This document shows, one piece after another, positions 1-7,937 of a stretch of 64,000 nt of DNA. The stretch is taken from NCBI RefSeq assembly GCF_026343335.1, contig NZ_JAPELX010000001.1:7874001-7938000 (forward strand), in the 5' to 3' direction. A program made the translations under genes and the position numbers. The stretch is from Streptomyces sp. NBC_00078. GTDB lineage: Bacteria; Actinomycetota; Actinomycetes; Streptomycetales; Streptomycetaceae. Within the stretch, counting starts at the first letter, position 1, and each line of letters opens with the position of its first letter. The notes below the pieces were generated by a model. The model worked only from the letters and a program-made list of their open reading frames with translations. It was not told where the DNA came from and did not search any database.

Positions 1-72
1 GGTAGTTAGTCCCGGTGGGTAGGGATGTTGCGCCGACGTTTCCCGAGTGTCAAGAGGTGGTGCCGTACGGCC

Positions 73-738
73 TCAGCCGACCGCCCGCTCCGCCGTCAGG
101 TAGGCGATCACCATGTCGCCGAGCATGGCGCGGTAGTGCTCGCGCTGGGCCGGGTCCACCAGGTCGCGGCCGAACAGGGCGCCGAAGGTGTGCCGGTTGG
201 CGACCCGGAAGAAACAGAACGAGCTGATCATCGCGTGCAGGTCGACCGCGTCGACATCGGCCGTGAACAGGCCGGACTCCTGCCCGGAGGCCAGGATGCG
301 GCGGATCACGTCGAGTGCGGGGGAACCGATCTTGCCGAGCTTCTCCGAGGCGGCGATGTGCTCGGCCCCGTGGATGTTCTCGATGCTGACCAGACGGATG
401 AAGTCGGGGTGCTGCTCGTGGTGGTCGAAGGTCACCTCCGCGAGGCGCCGGATCGCGGCGACCGGGTCGAGGTCCTCGACGTCCAGCTCCTGCTCGGCCT
501 CGCGGATCACGCCGTACGCCCGCTCCAGGACGGCCGTGAACAGCTGCTCCTTGCCGCCGAAGTAGTAGTAGATCATCCGCTTGGTGGTGCGGGTGCGGGC
601 GGCGATCTCGTCGACCCGGGCGCCGTCGTAGCCCGCCCGTGCGAACTCCTGCGTGGCCACGTCGAGGATCTCGGCCTGGGTGCGGGCGGCGTCGCGGATC
701 CGCCCGTTCGGTCGTGCCGGTTCGTCGACGCTGGTCAT
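73..738 (-). CDS. TetR family transcriptional regulator
   Basis: This is a 221-residue one-component repressor. An N-terminal helix-turn-helix lies at about residues 20-65, with the typical TetR signature GYDGARVDEIAARTRTTKRM followed by IYYYFGGKEQLF. The rest is a variable helical ligand-binding domain. It is divergent from the shikimate dehydrogenase at 882, and a near-perfect inverted repeat (836-861) lies between them. The likely target is therefore the quinate/shikimate genes and possibly itself. The ligand is not visible from the sequence; an intermediate of the pathway such as protocatechuate or shikimate is an inference. Family assignment is firm, specific role moderate. Confidence 0.9.
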   Translation of the reverse strand: MTSVDEPARPNGRIRDAARTQAEILDVATQEFARAGYDGARVDEIAARTRTTKRMIYYYFGGKEQLFTAVLERAYGVIREAEQELDVEDLDPVAAIRRLAEVTFDHHEQHPDFIRLVSIENIHGAEHIAASEKLGKIGSPALDVIRRILASGQESGLFTADVDAVDLHAMISSFCFFRVANRHTFGALFGRDLVDPAQREHYRAMLGDMVIAYLTAERAVG

Positions 739-835
739 CGGGTTCCTTCGGGAGTGCGGCCGGTGCCGCAGATTCTAGAAGGCGGGCCGGGTGTCGCCTC
801 CAGGGTCTTCCCCGGGAAGCCGACCGGCTGATATA

Positions 836-861
836 GCTAACGTACTAGTTCGTACATTAGC
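836..861. promoter_or_regulatory. Probable TetR operator in the divergent promoter
   Basis: Two 10-bp arms, GCTAACGTAC and GTACATTAGC, are separated by 6 bp and match as an inverted repeat with one mismatch. The AT-rich site sits 20 bp before the GTG start of the dehydrogenase and about 100 bp before the TetR start. Size and symmetry fit a TetR dimer site. Binding is inferred. Confidence 0.7.
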
Positions 862-881
862 GCTCAGTTCGGGAGGGCCAC

Positions 882-1769
882 GTGGCCAAGGACTCGTATC
901 TCGTCGGACTGATCGGCGCCGGCATCGGCCCGTCGCTCAGCCCGGCGCTGCACGAGCGGGAGGCGGACCGGCAGGGCCTGCGCTACGTGTACCGGCTCAT
1001 CGACATCGACACCCTCGGTGTGCCTCCCGAGGCGGTGGGGGACCTGGTGCGGGCCGCCCGCGACCTGGGTTTCGACGGGCTGAACATCACGCACCCGTGC
1101 AAGCAGCTGGTCATCGAGCACCTGGACGCACTCGCCCCGCGGGCCGAGGCGCTCGGCGCGGTCAACACCGTCGTCTTCGAGGACGGCCGTGCGATCGGCC
1201 ACAACACGGACGTCACCGGTTTCGCCGCCTCCTTCGCGCGCAGCCTGCCGGACGCTTCGCTGGAGCGGGTGGTGCAGCTGGGCGCCGGCGGCGCGGGCGC
1301 GGCGGTCGCTCACGCGACGCTCACTTTGGGTGCGGAGCGGGTCACCGTGGTCGACGCGCTCGCCGATCGGGCCGCGGATCTTGCCGCTGCGCTGAACCGG
1401 CACTTCGGCGCCGGCCGGGCGGCCGCGGCCGCGCCGGATCAGCTCGCCCAGCTGCTCGGCTCGGCCGACGGCGTCGTGCATGCCACTCCGACCGGAATGG
1501 CTGCCCATCCGGGGCTGCCGTTCCCCGCCGAGCTCCTGCACCCTGGGCTGTGGGTTGCCGAGGTCGTCTACCGCCCGTTGGAGACGGAGTTGTTGCGTAC
1601 CGCGCGGGCGGTTGGCTGCGCCGTTTCGGACGGCGGTGGGATGGCTGTTTTCCAGGCCGCTGACGCGTTCCGGCTGTTCACCGGGCGTGAGCCCGACAGC
1701 GCGCGGATGCTGGTGGACATCGCGGAGCTGGCCGGCGCCGCGCAGAGCTCGGTCGGCAAGGCGGTCTGA
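882..1769 (+). CDS. Shikimate/quinate 5-dehydrogenase (AroE family, probably catabolic)
   Basis: This 295-residue NAD(P)-dependent enzyme interconverts 3-dehydroshikimate/3-dehydroquinate with shikimate/quinate. Visible motifs are the substrate-binding SLSPALHE near residue 18, NITHPCKQ near 69 with the catalytic lysine, AVNTVV and GHNTD near 105, and the dinucleotide loop LGAGGAG near 132. The GTG start has GGGAGG 5 bp upstream. The neighbours are a TetR gene and a QuiC-type dehydratase, which points to degradation of quinate/shikimate rather than aromatic amino acid synthesis. An 18-bp tandem duplication covers the stop codon. A biosynthetic AroE role cannot be excluded by sequence alone. 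Confidence 0.88.
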   Translation: MAKDSYLVGLIGAGIGPSLSPALHEREADRQGLRYVYRLIDIDTLGVPPEAVGDLVRAARDLGFDGLNITHPCKQLVIEHLDALAPRAEALGAVNTVVFEDGRAIGHNTDVTGFAASFARSLPDASLERVVQLGAGGAGAAVAHATLTLGAERVTVVDALADRAADLAAALNRHFGAGRAAAAAPDQLAQLLGSADGVVHATPTGMAAHPGLPFPAELLHPGLWVAEVVYRPLETELLRTARAVGCAVSDGGGMAVFQAADAFRLFTGREPDSARMLVDIAELAGAAQSSVGKAV

Positions 1770-1787
1770 GTCGGCAAGGCGGTCCGA
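1752..1787 (+). repeat. 18-bp tandem duplication spanning a stop codon
   Basis: GTCGGCAAGGCGGTCTGA is followed directly by GTCGGCAAGGCGGTCCGA, a single-base difference. The T in the first copy makes the TGA stop of the dehydrogenase. The second copy reads CGA and lies just outside the gene. Confidence 0.9.
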
Positions 1788-1903
1788 GGCCGCGGGCGCC
1801 GGACGTGGTTGCTCGCGCCCACGCGGCGGTCGCCGCCCACCCGCTACAGCCCCGCACCCCTGAAGAGGCGCCGTGACACCCGGCAGTTCGAAGGAGCAGG
1901 ACC

Positions 1904-3754
1904 ATGCATACGTCCATCGCCACCGTCTCCCTCAGTGGCTCCCTCACCGAGAAGCTCACCGCCGCCTCGCGGGCCGGGTTCGACGGCGTCGAGATCTTCG
2001 AGAACGACCTGCTCGCGAGTCCGCTCACCCCCGAGGAGATCCGCGTCCGTTGTGCCGACCTCGGGCTCACCATCGACCTCTATCAGCCGATGCGGGACAT
2101 CGAGGCCGTGCCCGAGGACGAGTTCGGGCGCAATCTGTGCCGGGCCCGGCACAAGTTCGAGCTGATGCGCCGGCTCGGCGCAGACACGGTTCTCGTCTGC
2201 TCCAGCGTCTCGCCGCTCGCCGTCGGCGATGACGCCCTCGCCGCCGAGCAGCTGAGTCAACTCGCCGATCTGGCACAGGACTTCGGCATCCGAGTGGCCT
2301 ACGAGGCGCTCGCCTGGGGCCGGCACGTCAGTACGTACGACCATGCCTGGCACATCGTCGAGGCGGCGGACCACGCCGCCCTCGGCACCTGCCTCGACAG
2401 CTTCCACATCCTCTCGCGCGGTTCCGATCCCAAGGGCATCGAGGACATCCCCGGAGAGAAGATCTTCTTCCTCCAGCTCGCGGACGCCCCGCTGCTCGCG
2501 ATGGACGTGCTGCAGTGGAGCCGCCACCACCGTTGCTTCCCGGGACAGGGCGGCTTCGATGTCGCCGGGCTCGCGCGGCACGTGCTGCGCACGGGATACG
2601 ACGGTCCGCTCTCCCTGGAGGTGTTCAACGACGTCTTCCGCCAGGCCGAGGCCGGTCCGACGGCCGTGGACGCGCACCGCTCCCTCCTGGTCCTGCAGGA
2701 GACGGTGAGTATGGCCGGCCTGCCCGCCCCGGTCGTTCCCACGGGCCTTGCCTTCGCCGAGCTGGTCACCGCCGACGCCGAGCCGGTCACGGACGTACTG
2801 GGCGCCCTGGGCTTCGCCCGCACCGCCCGCCACCGCAGCAAGCCGGTCGACCTGTGGCAGCAGGGCGACGCCCGCATCCTCATCAACACCGGTCCGGCCG
2901 CCCAGGCCCACTCCCGGCTTCGTTCGGGCGGGGGGACCCCCGTCGACGGCACCGGGCTCGCCGCGATCGGTCTGGAGTCCCCGGACCCGGCCGGCGCCGC
3001 CCGCCGAGCGGAGGCACTGCTGGCGCCGGTGCTGCCGCGCCGCCGCGCACCCGAGGACGCCGCGCTCGACGCCGTGGCGGCTCCCGACGGCACGGAACTC
3101 TTCTTCTGCGCCACCGGCCGCCCCGAACTCCCCAGCTGGCGTGCGGACTTCGAGAACACCGAGAACGCCGAGGTCACCGCGGACACCACGACGGACGCCG
3201 GCGTGACCCGAATCGACCACCTCGCCCTCGTCCAGCCCTGGCACCACTTCGATGAGGCGACCCTCTTCCATCGCAGCGTTCTGGGCCTGTCCGCCCAGGC
3301 GAGTGTGGATGTCGCCGATCCGTACGGCCTGCTGCGCAGCCGTGCGGTGGCCGACGCCGACGGTGACGTCCGCATCGTCCTGTCCGTCGGCGCGGGGCCC
3401 GCCGACGACACGGTCCACGCCCAGCACATCGCCTTCGCCACGCACGACGTGCCGGCCGCGGCGCGTCGCTTCCGGGAGGCGGGCGGGCTGCTGCTGACGA
3501 TGCCGGCGAACTACTACGACGACCTGGCCGCCCGGTTCGCGTTCGCCGAGGGCGAGTTGGAGACGTATCGCGAGCTGGGCATCCTCTACGACCGTGACGC
3601 GTACGGCGAGTTCCGGCACTGCTACACCCGGACCGTCGGCCGTGTCTTCTTCGAACTCGTCCAGCGCGACGGGGGCTATCGGGGGTACGGCGCGGCGAAC
3701 GCTCCCGTCCGCCTCGCCGCCCAGCACACCGCGCGTCGCCTCACTGGCGGCTGA
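1904..3754 (+). CDS. quiC: 3-dehydroshikimate dehydratase fused to a 4-hydroxyphenylpyruvate dioxygenase-like domain (QuiC type)
   Basis: This 616-residue, two-domain cytoplasmic enzyme should convert 3-dehydroshikimate to protocatechuate. Residues 1-280 form a sugar-phosphate isomerase-like TIM barrel with a plausible metal site at Glu134 (AYEALAWG), Asp165 (CLDSFHIL), Gln191 (FLQLAD) and Glu239 (SLEVFNDVF). Residues about 290-616 are a vicinal-oxygen-chelate domain with HPPD-like metal residues in IDHLALV (about 438), AQHIAF (about 507) and FFELVQRDGGY (about 584). The same fusion is known as QuiC1 in Pseudomonas, where the C-terminal domain's role is less clear. The ATG start has GAAGGAG upstream. 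It lies 134 bp after the dehydrogenase, so co-transcription is likely. Confidence 0.9.
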   Translation: MHTSIATVSLSGSLTEKLTAASRAGFDGVEIFENDLLASPLTPEEIRVRCADLGLTIDLYQPMRDIEAVPEDEFGRNLCRARHKFELMRRLGADTVLVCSSVSPLAVGDDALAAEQLSQLADLAQDFGIRVAYEALAWGRHVSTYDHAWHIVEAADHAALGTCLDSFHILSRGSDPKGIEDIPGEKIFFLQLADAPLLAMDVLQWSRHHRCFPGQGGFDVAGLARHVLRTGYDGPLSLEVFNDVFRQAEAGPTAVDAHRSLLVLQETVSMAGLPAPVVPTGLAFAELVTADAEPVTDVLGALGFARTARHRSKPVDLWQQGDARILINTGPAAQAHSRLRSGGGTPVDGTGLAAIGLESPDPAGAARRAEALLAPVLPRRRAPEDAALDAVAAPDGTELFFCATGRPELPSWRADFENTENAEVTADTTTDAGVTRIDHLALVQPWHHFDEATLFHRSVLGLSAQASVDVADPYGLLRSRAVADADGDVRIVLSVGAGPADDTVHAQHIAFATHDVPAAARRFREAGGLLLTMPANYYDDLAARFAFAEGELETYRELGILYDRDAYGEFRHCYTRTVGRVFFELVQRDGGYRGYGAANAPVRLAAQHTARRLTGG

Positions 3755-3891
3755 CGGTTCTGGTCACGCCGGTGACGACCGTCGTGGCGAGGATCCAGCC
3801 GGTGATGATCAGCGCGTAGGCGAGGTACTGGTACCAGAGCGTTCACGACGATCTGCAGCCGGGCCGCAGGAGTTACGCGCGGGTGTTCCAC
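3741..3891 (-). pseudogene. Possible small single-TM protein gene with a one-base frameshift
   Basis: Reading leftward from a GTG at 3891 gives about 18 residues ending RLQIVVN. Shifting one base then gives LWYQYLAYALIITGWILATT and a short tail ending SRQ before a stop at 3741. Together they would make a protein of about 50 residues with one hydrophobic helix. It fills the gap between the dehydratase and the phosphatase and overlaps both slightly. I do not recognise a family. It may be a broken small gene or a sequencing error in a real one. Confidence 0.35.
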
Positions 3892-4460
3892 TCGGCGACG
3901 ACCGGCCGGCCGTGTTCCGTCGACAGACGGCTGACCGTGCCCGTCGCCAACTGGAAGAGCCGTCCGTCCGCGGCCGGCAGGCCCAGCCGACGGGCTGTCA
4001 GCACCCGTAGGAAATGTCCGTGGGCCACCAGGATCACATCGCCGTCCAGGAGCGCCGCGGCCACCCCGGACAGCACACGGTCGGCGCGCTGCCCGATCTG
4101 CTCCGGCGACTCACCCGGCTGCCCCGCCGGACCGGGCGGCACCCCGTCGGTCCACAGGTCCCAGTCGGGCCGGGTGCGGTGGATCTCGGCACTGGTGACG
4201 CCCTCGTAGGCGCCGTAGTCCCATTCGTGCAGGTCGGAGTCGACGACGGCGCCGGTGACGCCCGCGAGTTCGGCGGTGCGTATCGCGCGGTGGAGCGGGC
4301 TGGTCAGTGCGAGTGCGAAGGTCCGCGGGGAGAGGAGGGGAGCGAGGGACTTGGCCTGCTCCTCACCGTGCTGGGTGAGGGGCAGGTCGGTCCAGCTGGT
4401 GTGCTGTCCCGACACGCTCCACTCCGTCTCGCCGTGGCGGACCAGGAGAAGGTCCCCCAC
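3873..4460 (-). CDS. Histidine phosphatase superfamily protein (phosphoglycerate mutase-like)
   Basis: This 195-residue protein has the N-terminal phospho-acceptor motif LLVRHGETEWS (His about residue 8) and the second catalytic His in VAHGHFLRVL (about 145), with LHEWDYGAYEGV between them. It starts with GTG seven bases after gnd stops and is the last gene of the pentose-phosphate operon. Length fits small-molecule phosphatases (about 200 residues) rather than the glycolytic mutase. The position suggests a sugar-phosphate substrate, which is an inference. Confidence 0.85.
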   Translation of the reverse strand: MGDLLLVRHGETEWSVSGQHTSWTDLPLTQHGEEQAKSLAPLLSPRTFALALTSPLHRAIRTAELAGVTGAVVDSDLHEWDYGAYEGVTSAEIHRTRPDWDLWTDGVPPGPAGQPGESPEQIGQRADRVLSGVAAALLDGDVILVAHGHFLRVLTARRLGLPAADGRLFQLATGTVSRLSTEHGRPVVAEWNTRA

Positions 4461-4467
4461 CGCGGGC

Positions 4468-5343
4468 CTACTTCGACTCGACGGCGTGCCCGCCGAACTG
4501 GTTGCGCAGGGCCGCGACCATCTTCATCTGCGGGGAGTCGTCCTGGCGGGACGCGAACCGCGCGAAGAGGGAGGCCGTGATCGCCGGAAGCGGCACGGAG
4601 TTGTCGATGGCCGCCTCGACAGTCCAGCGGCCCTCGCCGGAGTCCTGCGCGAAGCCCTTCAGCTTGTCGAGGTGCTCGTCGTCGTCGAGGGCGTTGACCG
4701 CGAGATCCAGCAGCCAGGAACGGATGACCGTGCCGTCCTGCCAGGAACGGAACACCTCACGGACGTTGTCCACCGAGTCGACCTTCTCCAGCAGCTCCCA
4801 GCCCTCGGCGTAGGCCTGCATCATGGCGTACTCGATGCCGTTGTGGACCATCTTGGAGAAGTGGCCGGCGCCGACCTTGCCCGCGTGGACATAGCCGTAG
4901 GGGCCCTCCGGCTTGAGCGCCTCGAAGATCGGCTGCAGCCGCTCGACATGTGCCTTTTCACCGCCGACCATCAGCGCGTAGCCGTTCTGCAGGCCCCACA
5001 CACCACCGGAGACACCCGCGTCGACGAAGCCGATGTCCTTGGCGCCCAGTTCCGCGGCGTGCTTCTCGTCGTCCGTCCAGCGGGAGTTGCCGCCGTCGAC
5101 GACCGTGTCACCGGCGGAGAGGAGGCCGCCGAGTTCGTCGACGACGGACTGGGTGGCGGGGCCGGCCGGGACCATCACCCAGATCACGCGCGGAGCTTCG
5201 AGCTGCTCGACCATTTCGGCGAGGCTCTTGACATCGGTGACCTCGGGATTGCGGTCGTAGCCGATGACGGTGTGACCTGCGCGGCGGATCCGCTCGCGCA
5301 TGTTGCCGCCCATCTTGCCCAGACCGATGAGACCGAGCTGCAT
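4468..5343 (-). CDS. gnd: 6-phosphogluconate dehydrogenase, short decarboxylating type
   Basis: This 291-residue enzyme oxidatively decarboxylates 6-phosphogluconate to ribulose 5-phosphate. The N-terminal Rossmann loop is MQLGLIGLGKMGGNM. DGGNSRW (about 88) and the substrate motif VDAGVSGGVWGL (about 108) follow, with the catalytic region GAGHFSKMVHNGIEYAMMQ around 163-181. It is the short (about 300-residue) form often called NAD-preferring; the usual long form is about 470 residues. It follows pgi with one intervening base and is therefore translationally coupled. Confidence 0.93.
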   Translation of the reverse strand: MQLGLIGLGKMGGNMRERIRRAGHTVIGYDRNPEVTDVKSLAEMVEQLEAPRVIWVMVPAGPATQSVVDELGGLLSAGDTVVDGGNSRWTDDEKHAAELGAKDIGFVDAGVSGGVWGLQNGYALMVGGEKAHVERLQPIFEALKPEGPYGYVHAGKVGAGHFSKMVHNGIEYAMMQAYAEGWELLEKVDSVDNVREVFRSWQDGTVIRSWLLDLAVNALDDDEHLDKLKGFAQDSGEGRWTVEAAIDNSVPLPAITASLFARFASRQDDSPQMKMVAALRNQFGGHAVESK

Positions 5344-5344
5344 G

Positions 5345-7009
5345 TCAGTTGCCTTCCTTGAGTTCGCGGTACGCGGCCACGAGAGCGGTGGTGGAGGGAT
5401 CGAGACCGGGGACGTCCGCGCCTTCGGTGAGTGCGGGCTCGACGCGCTTGGCCAGGACCTTGCCGAGCTCGACGCCCCACTGGTCGAAGGAGTCGATGTT
5501 CCAGACGGCGCCCTGGACGAACACCTTGTGCTCGTACAGGGCGATGAGCTGGCCCAGCACCGACGGGGTCAGCTCGCGCGCCAGGATCGTGGTCGTGGGG
5601 TGGTTGCCCCGGAACGTGCGGTGCGCCACCTGCGCCTCGGCAACCCCCTCCGCGCGCACCTCGTCCGCGGTCTTGCCGAAGGCCAGCGCCTGGCCCTGCG
5701 CGAACAGGTTGGCCATCAACAGGTCATGCTGTGCGGCCAGTTCGCCGCTCAGCTCGCCGGCCGGACGGGCGAAGCCGATCAGGTCGGCGGGGATGAGCCG
5801 GGTGCCCTGGTGGATCAACTGGTAGTAGGCGTGCTGGCCGTTGGTGCCGGGCGTGCCCCACACCACCGGGCCGGTCTCCCATCCGACCACATGGCCGTCA
5901 CGGTCCACCGACTTGCCGTTGGACTCCATGTCCAGCTGCTGCAGATACGCGGTGAACTTGGACAGGTAGTGGCTGTACGGCAGCACCGCATGCGACTGGG
6001 CGTCGAAGAAGTTGCCGTACCAGATGCCCAACAGGCCCAGAATCAGCGGGGCGTTGGCCTCTGCTGGCGCGTTCAGGAAGTGCTCGTCGACGATGCGGAA
6101 GCCGTCGAGCAGCTCGCGGAAGCGGTCCGGGCCGATGGCGATCATCAGCGACAGGCCGATCGCCGAGTCGAAGGAGTAGCGGCCGCCGACCCAGTCCCAG
6201 AACTCGAACATGTTGTCCGGGTCGATGCCGAACCCGGTGACCTTGCCGGCGTTCGTCGACAGCGCGACGAAGTGCCGGGCGACCGCCTTGTCGTCGCCGC
6301 CGAGGCCGGCCAGCAGCCAGGTGCGGGCCGACGTCGCGTTGGTGATGGTCTCGATCGTGGTGAACGTCTTGGACGCCACGATGAACAGCGTCTCCGCCGG
6401 GTCCAGGTCCCGCACCGCCTCATGCAGGTCGGCGCCGTCCACGTTCGAGACGAAGCGGAACGTCAACTCCCGCGCCGTGAAGGTGCGCAGCGCCTCGTAC
6501 GCCATCGCCGGACCGAGGTCGGAGCCGCCGATGCCGATGTTGACGACGTTGCGGATGCGCTTGCCGGTGTGACCGGTCCACTCGCCCGAACGGACCCGCT
6601 CGGCGAATGCGCTCATCTTGTCGAGGACCGCGTGGACCTCGGGCACGACGTTCTCGCCGTCGACCTCGATCACCGCGTCCCGGGGCGCCCGCAGTGCGGT
6701 GTGCAGCACTGCACGGTCCTCGGTGACGTTGATCTTCTCGCCGCGGAACATGGCGTCGCGCAGACCGGACACATCGGTGGCGACGGCCAGTTCCCGCAGC
6801 AGGGCGAGGGTCTCGTCGTTGACCAGGTGCTTGGAGTAGTCGATGCGCAGGTCACCGACGCGCACGACGTACCGCTCCGCACGCCCGGGGTCCTGCGCGA
6901 ACAGCTCACGCAGCCGCGGGCGCTGCAGCGCGTCCGCGCGGTGGTCCTCCAGCGCCGTCCACTCGGGCCGGCGGCTGAGCCTGGGGGAGTCGGACGAAGA
7001 GTCAGACAT
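5345..7009 (-). CDS. pgi: Glucose-6-phosphate isomerase
   Basis: This 554-residue protein interconverts glucose 6-phosphate and fructose 6-phosphate. Family signatures include VVNIGIGGSDLGPAMAYEAL (about 150-169), FVSNVDGADLHEA, the phosphate-binding SKTFTT (about 213), GGRYSFDSAIGL (about 275) and GTNGQHAYYQLIHQGTRLIP (about 389). Length matches the eubacterial/eukaryotic-type enzyme of about 550 residues. Its start overlaps the end of opcA by 8 bp. The gene supplies a direct link between glycolysis and the oxidative branch encoded next to it. Confidence 0.96.
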   Translation of the reverse strand: MSDSSSDSPRLSRRPEWTALEDHRADALQRPRLRELFAQDPGRAERYVVRVGDLRIDYSKHLVNDETLALLRELAVATDVSGLRDAMFRGEKINVTEDRAVLHTALRAPRDAVIEVDGENVVPEVHAVLDKMSAFAERVRSGEWTGHTGKRIRNVVNIGIGGSDLGPAMAYEALRTFTARELTFRFVSNVDGADLHEAVRDLDPAETLFIVASKTFTTIETITNATSARTWLLAGLGGDDKAVARHFVALSTNAGKVTGFGIDPDNMFEFWDWVGGRYSFDSAIGLSLMIAIGPDRFRELLDGFRIVDEHFLNAPAEANAPLILGLLGIWYGNFFDAQSHAVLPYSHYLSKFTAYLQQLDMESNGKSVDRDGHVVGWETGPVVWGTPGTNGQHAYYQLIHQGTRLIPADLIGFARPAGELSGELAAQHDLLMANLFAQGQALAFGKTADEVRAEGVAEAQVAHRTFRGNHPTTTILARELTPSVLGQLIALYEHKVFVQGAVWNIDSFDQWGVELGKVLAKRVEPALTEGADVPGLDPSTTALVAAYRELKEGN

Positions 7010-7937
7010 GTGAGGGGGTCTCCTTGGTGGCCTCGCCGCGCAGGGCGACGGCGTACATCTCGTCCGCGTCGAGGCGCCGCAGCTCCTCGGCGATGAGTTC
7101 GGAGGTGGTGCGGACCTTGAGCGCGAGGGTGCGCGAGGGCTGGTCCGGCAGGGTCAGCGTGGCGAGCGGGCCCTCGGGGCGGTCGATGACGATCTCGCCC
7201 TGCTCGGTGCCGAGACGGACGGCCGTCACGACCGGACCGGCGGTGACGACACGGTCGATCTTCACGTTCAGCCGCGCCTCCAGCCAGCGCGCCAGCAGCT
7301 CCGCCGCCGGGTTGTCGGCCTCCGCCTCCACGGCCCCCGAGATGATCCTGCTGCGGGCCTGGTCCAGGGCCGCAGCCAGCATCGAACGCCACGGGGTCAG
7401 CCGGGTCCAGGCGAGGTCGGTGTCACCGGGCGCGTAGGAACGGGCCCGCTGCTCCAGCGCCTCCATCGGGTTCTCCACCGCGTACAGGTCGGTGATCCTG
7501 CGCTGGGCGAGGGCGCCCAGCGGGTCCTTGGCGGGCACCTTCGGCGCGTCCACCGGCCACCACACCACGACCGGCGCGTCCGGCAGCAGCAGCGGCAGCA
7601 CGACGGAGTCGGCGTGGTCGGACACCTCGCCGTAGGTGCGCAGGATCACCGTCTCGCCGGTGCCGGCGTCGGCGCCCACCCGGACCTCGGCGTCCAGCTT
7701 GGAGGCCATGCGGTCGCGCGGGGTGCGGGCGTGCCGCTTGATGACCACCAGGGTGCGCGAGGGGTGCTCGTGCGAGGCCTCCTCGGCCGCCTTGGTCGCG
7801 TCGTAGGCGTTCTCCTCGTCCGTGACGATGACCATCGTCAGGACCATGCCCACGGCGGGGGTGCCGATGGCGCGGCGGCCCTGCACCAGCGCCTTGTTGA
7901 TCTTGCTTGCCGTGGTGTCGGTCAGGTCGATCTTCAT
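7002..7937 (-). CDS. opcA: Glucose-6-phosphate dehydrogenase assembly protein OpcA
   Basis: This 311-residue actinobacterial protein is required for activity and oligomer assembly of glucose-6-phosphate dehydrogenase. It is recognised by its start MKIDLTDTTASKINKALVQ, the middle segment VVWWPVDAPKVPAKDPLG and its fixed position directly after zwf. It overlaps zwf by 4 bp (ATGA) and pgi by 8 bp, which favours equal production of the partner proteins. No catalytic motif is expected. Confidence 0.93.
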   Translation of the reverse strand: MKIDLTDTTASKINKALVQGRRAIGTPAVGMVLTMVIVTDEENAYDATKAAEEASHEHPSRTLVVIKRHARTPRDRMASKLDAEVRVGADAGTGETVILRTYGEVSDHADSVVLPLLLPDAPVVVWWPVDAPKVPAKDPLGALAQRRITDLYAVENPMEALEQRARSYAPGDTDLAWTRLTPWRSMLAAALDQARSRIISGAVEAEADNPAAELLARWLEARLNVKIDRVVTAGPVVTAVRLGTEQGEIVIDRPEGPLATLTLPDQPSRTLALKVRTTSELIAEELRRLDADEMYAVALRGEATKETPSHV

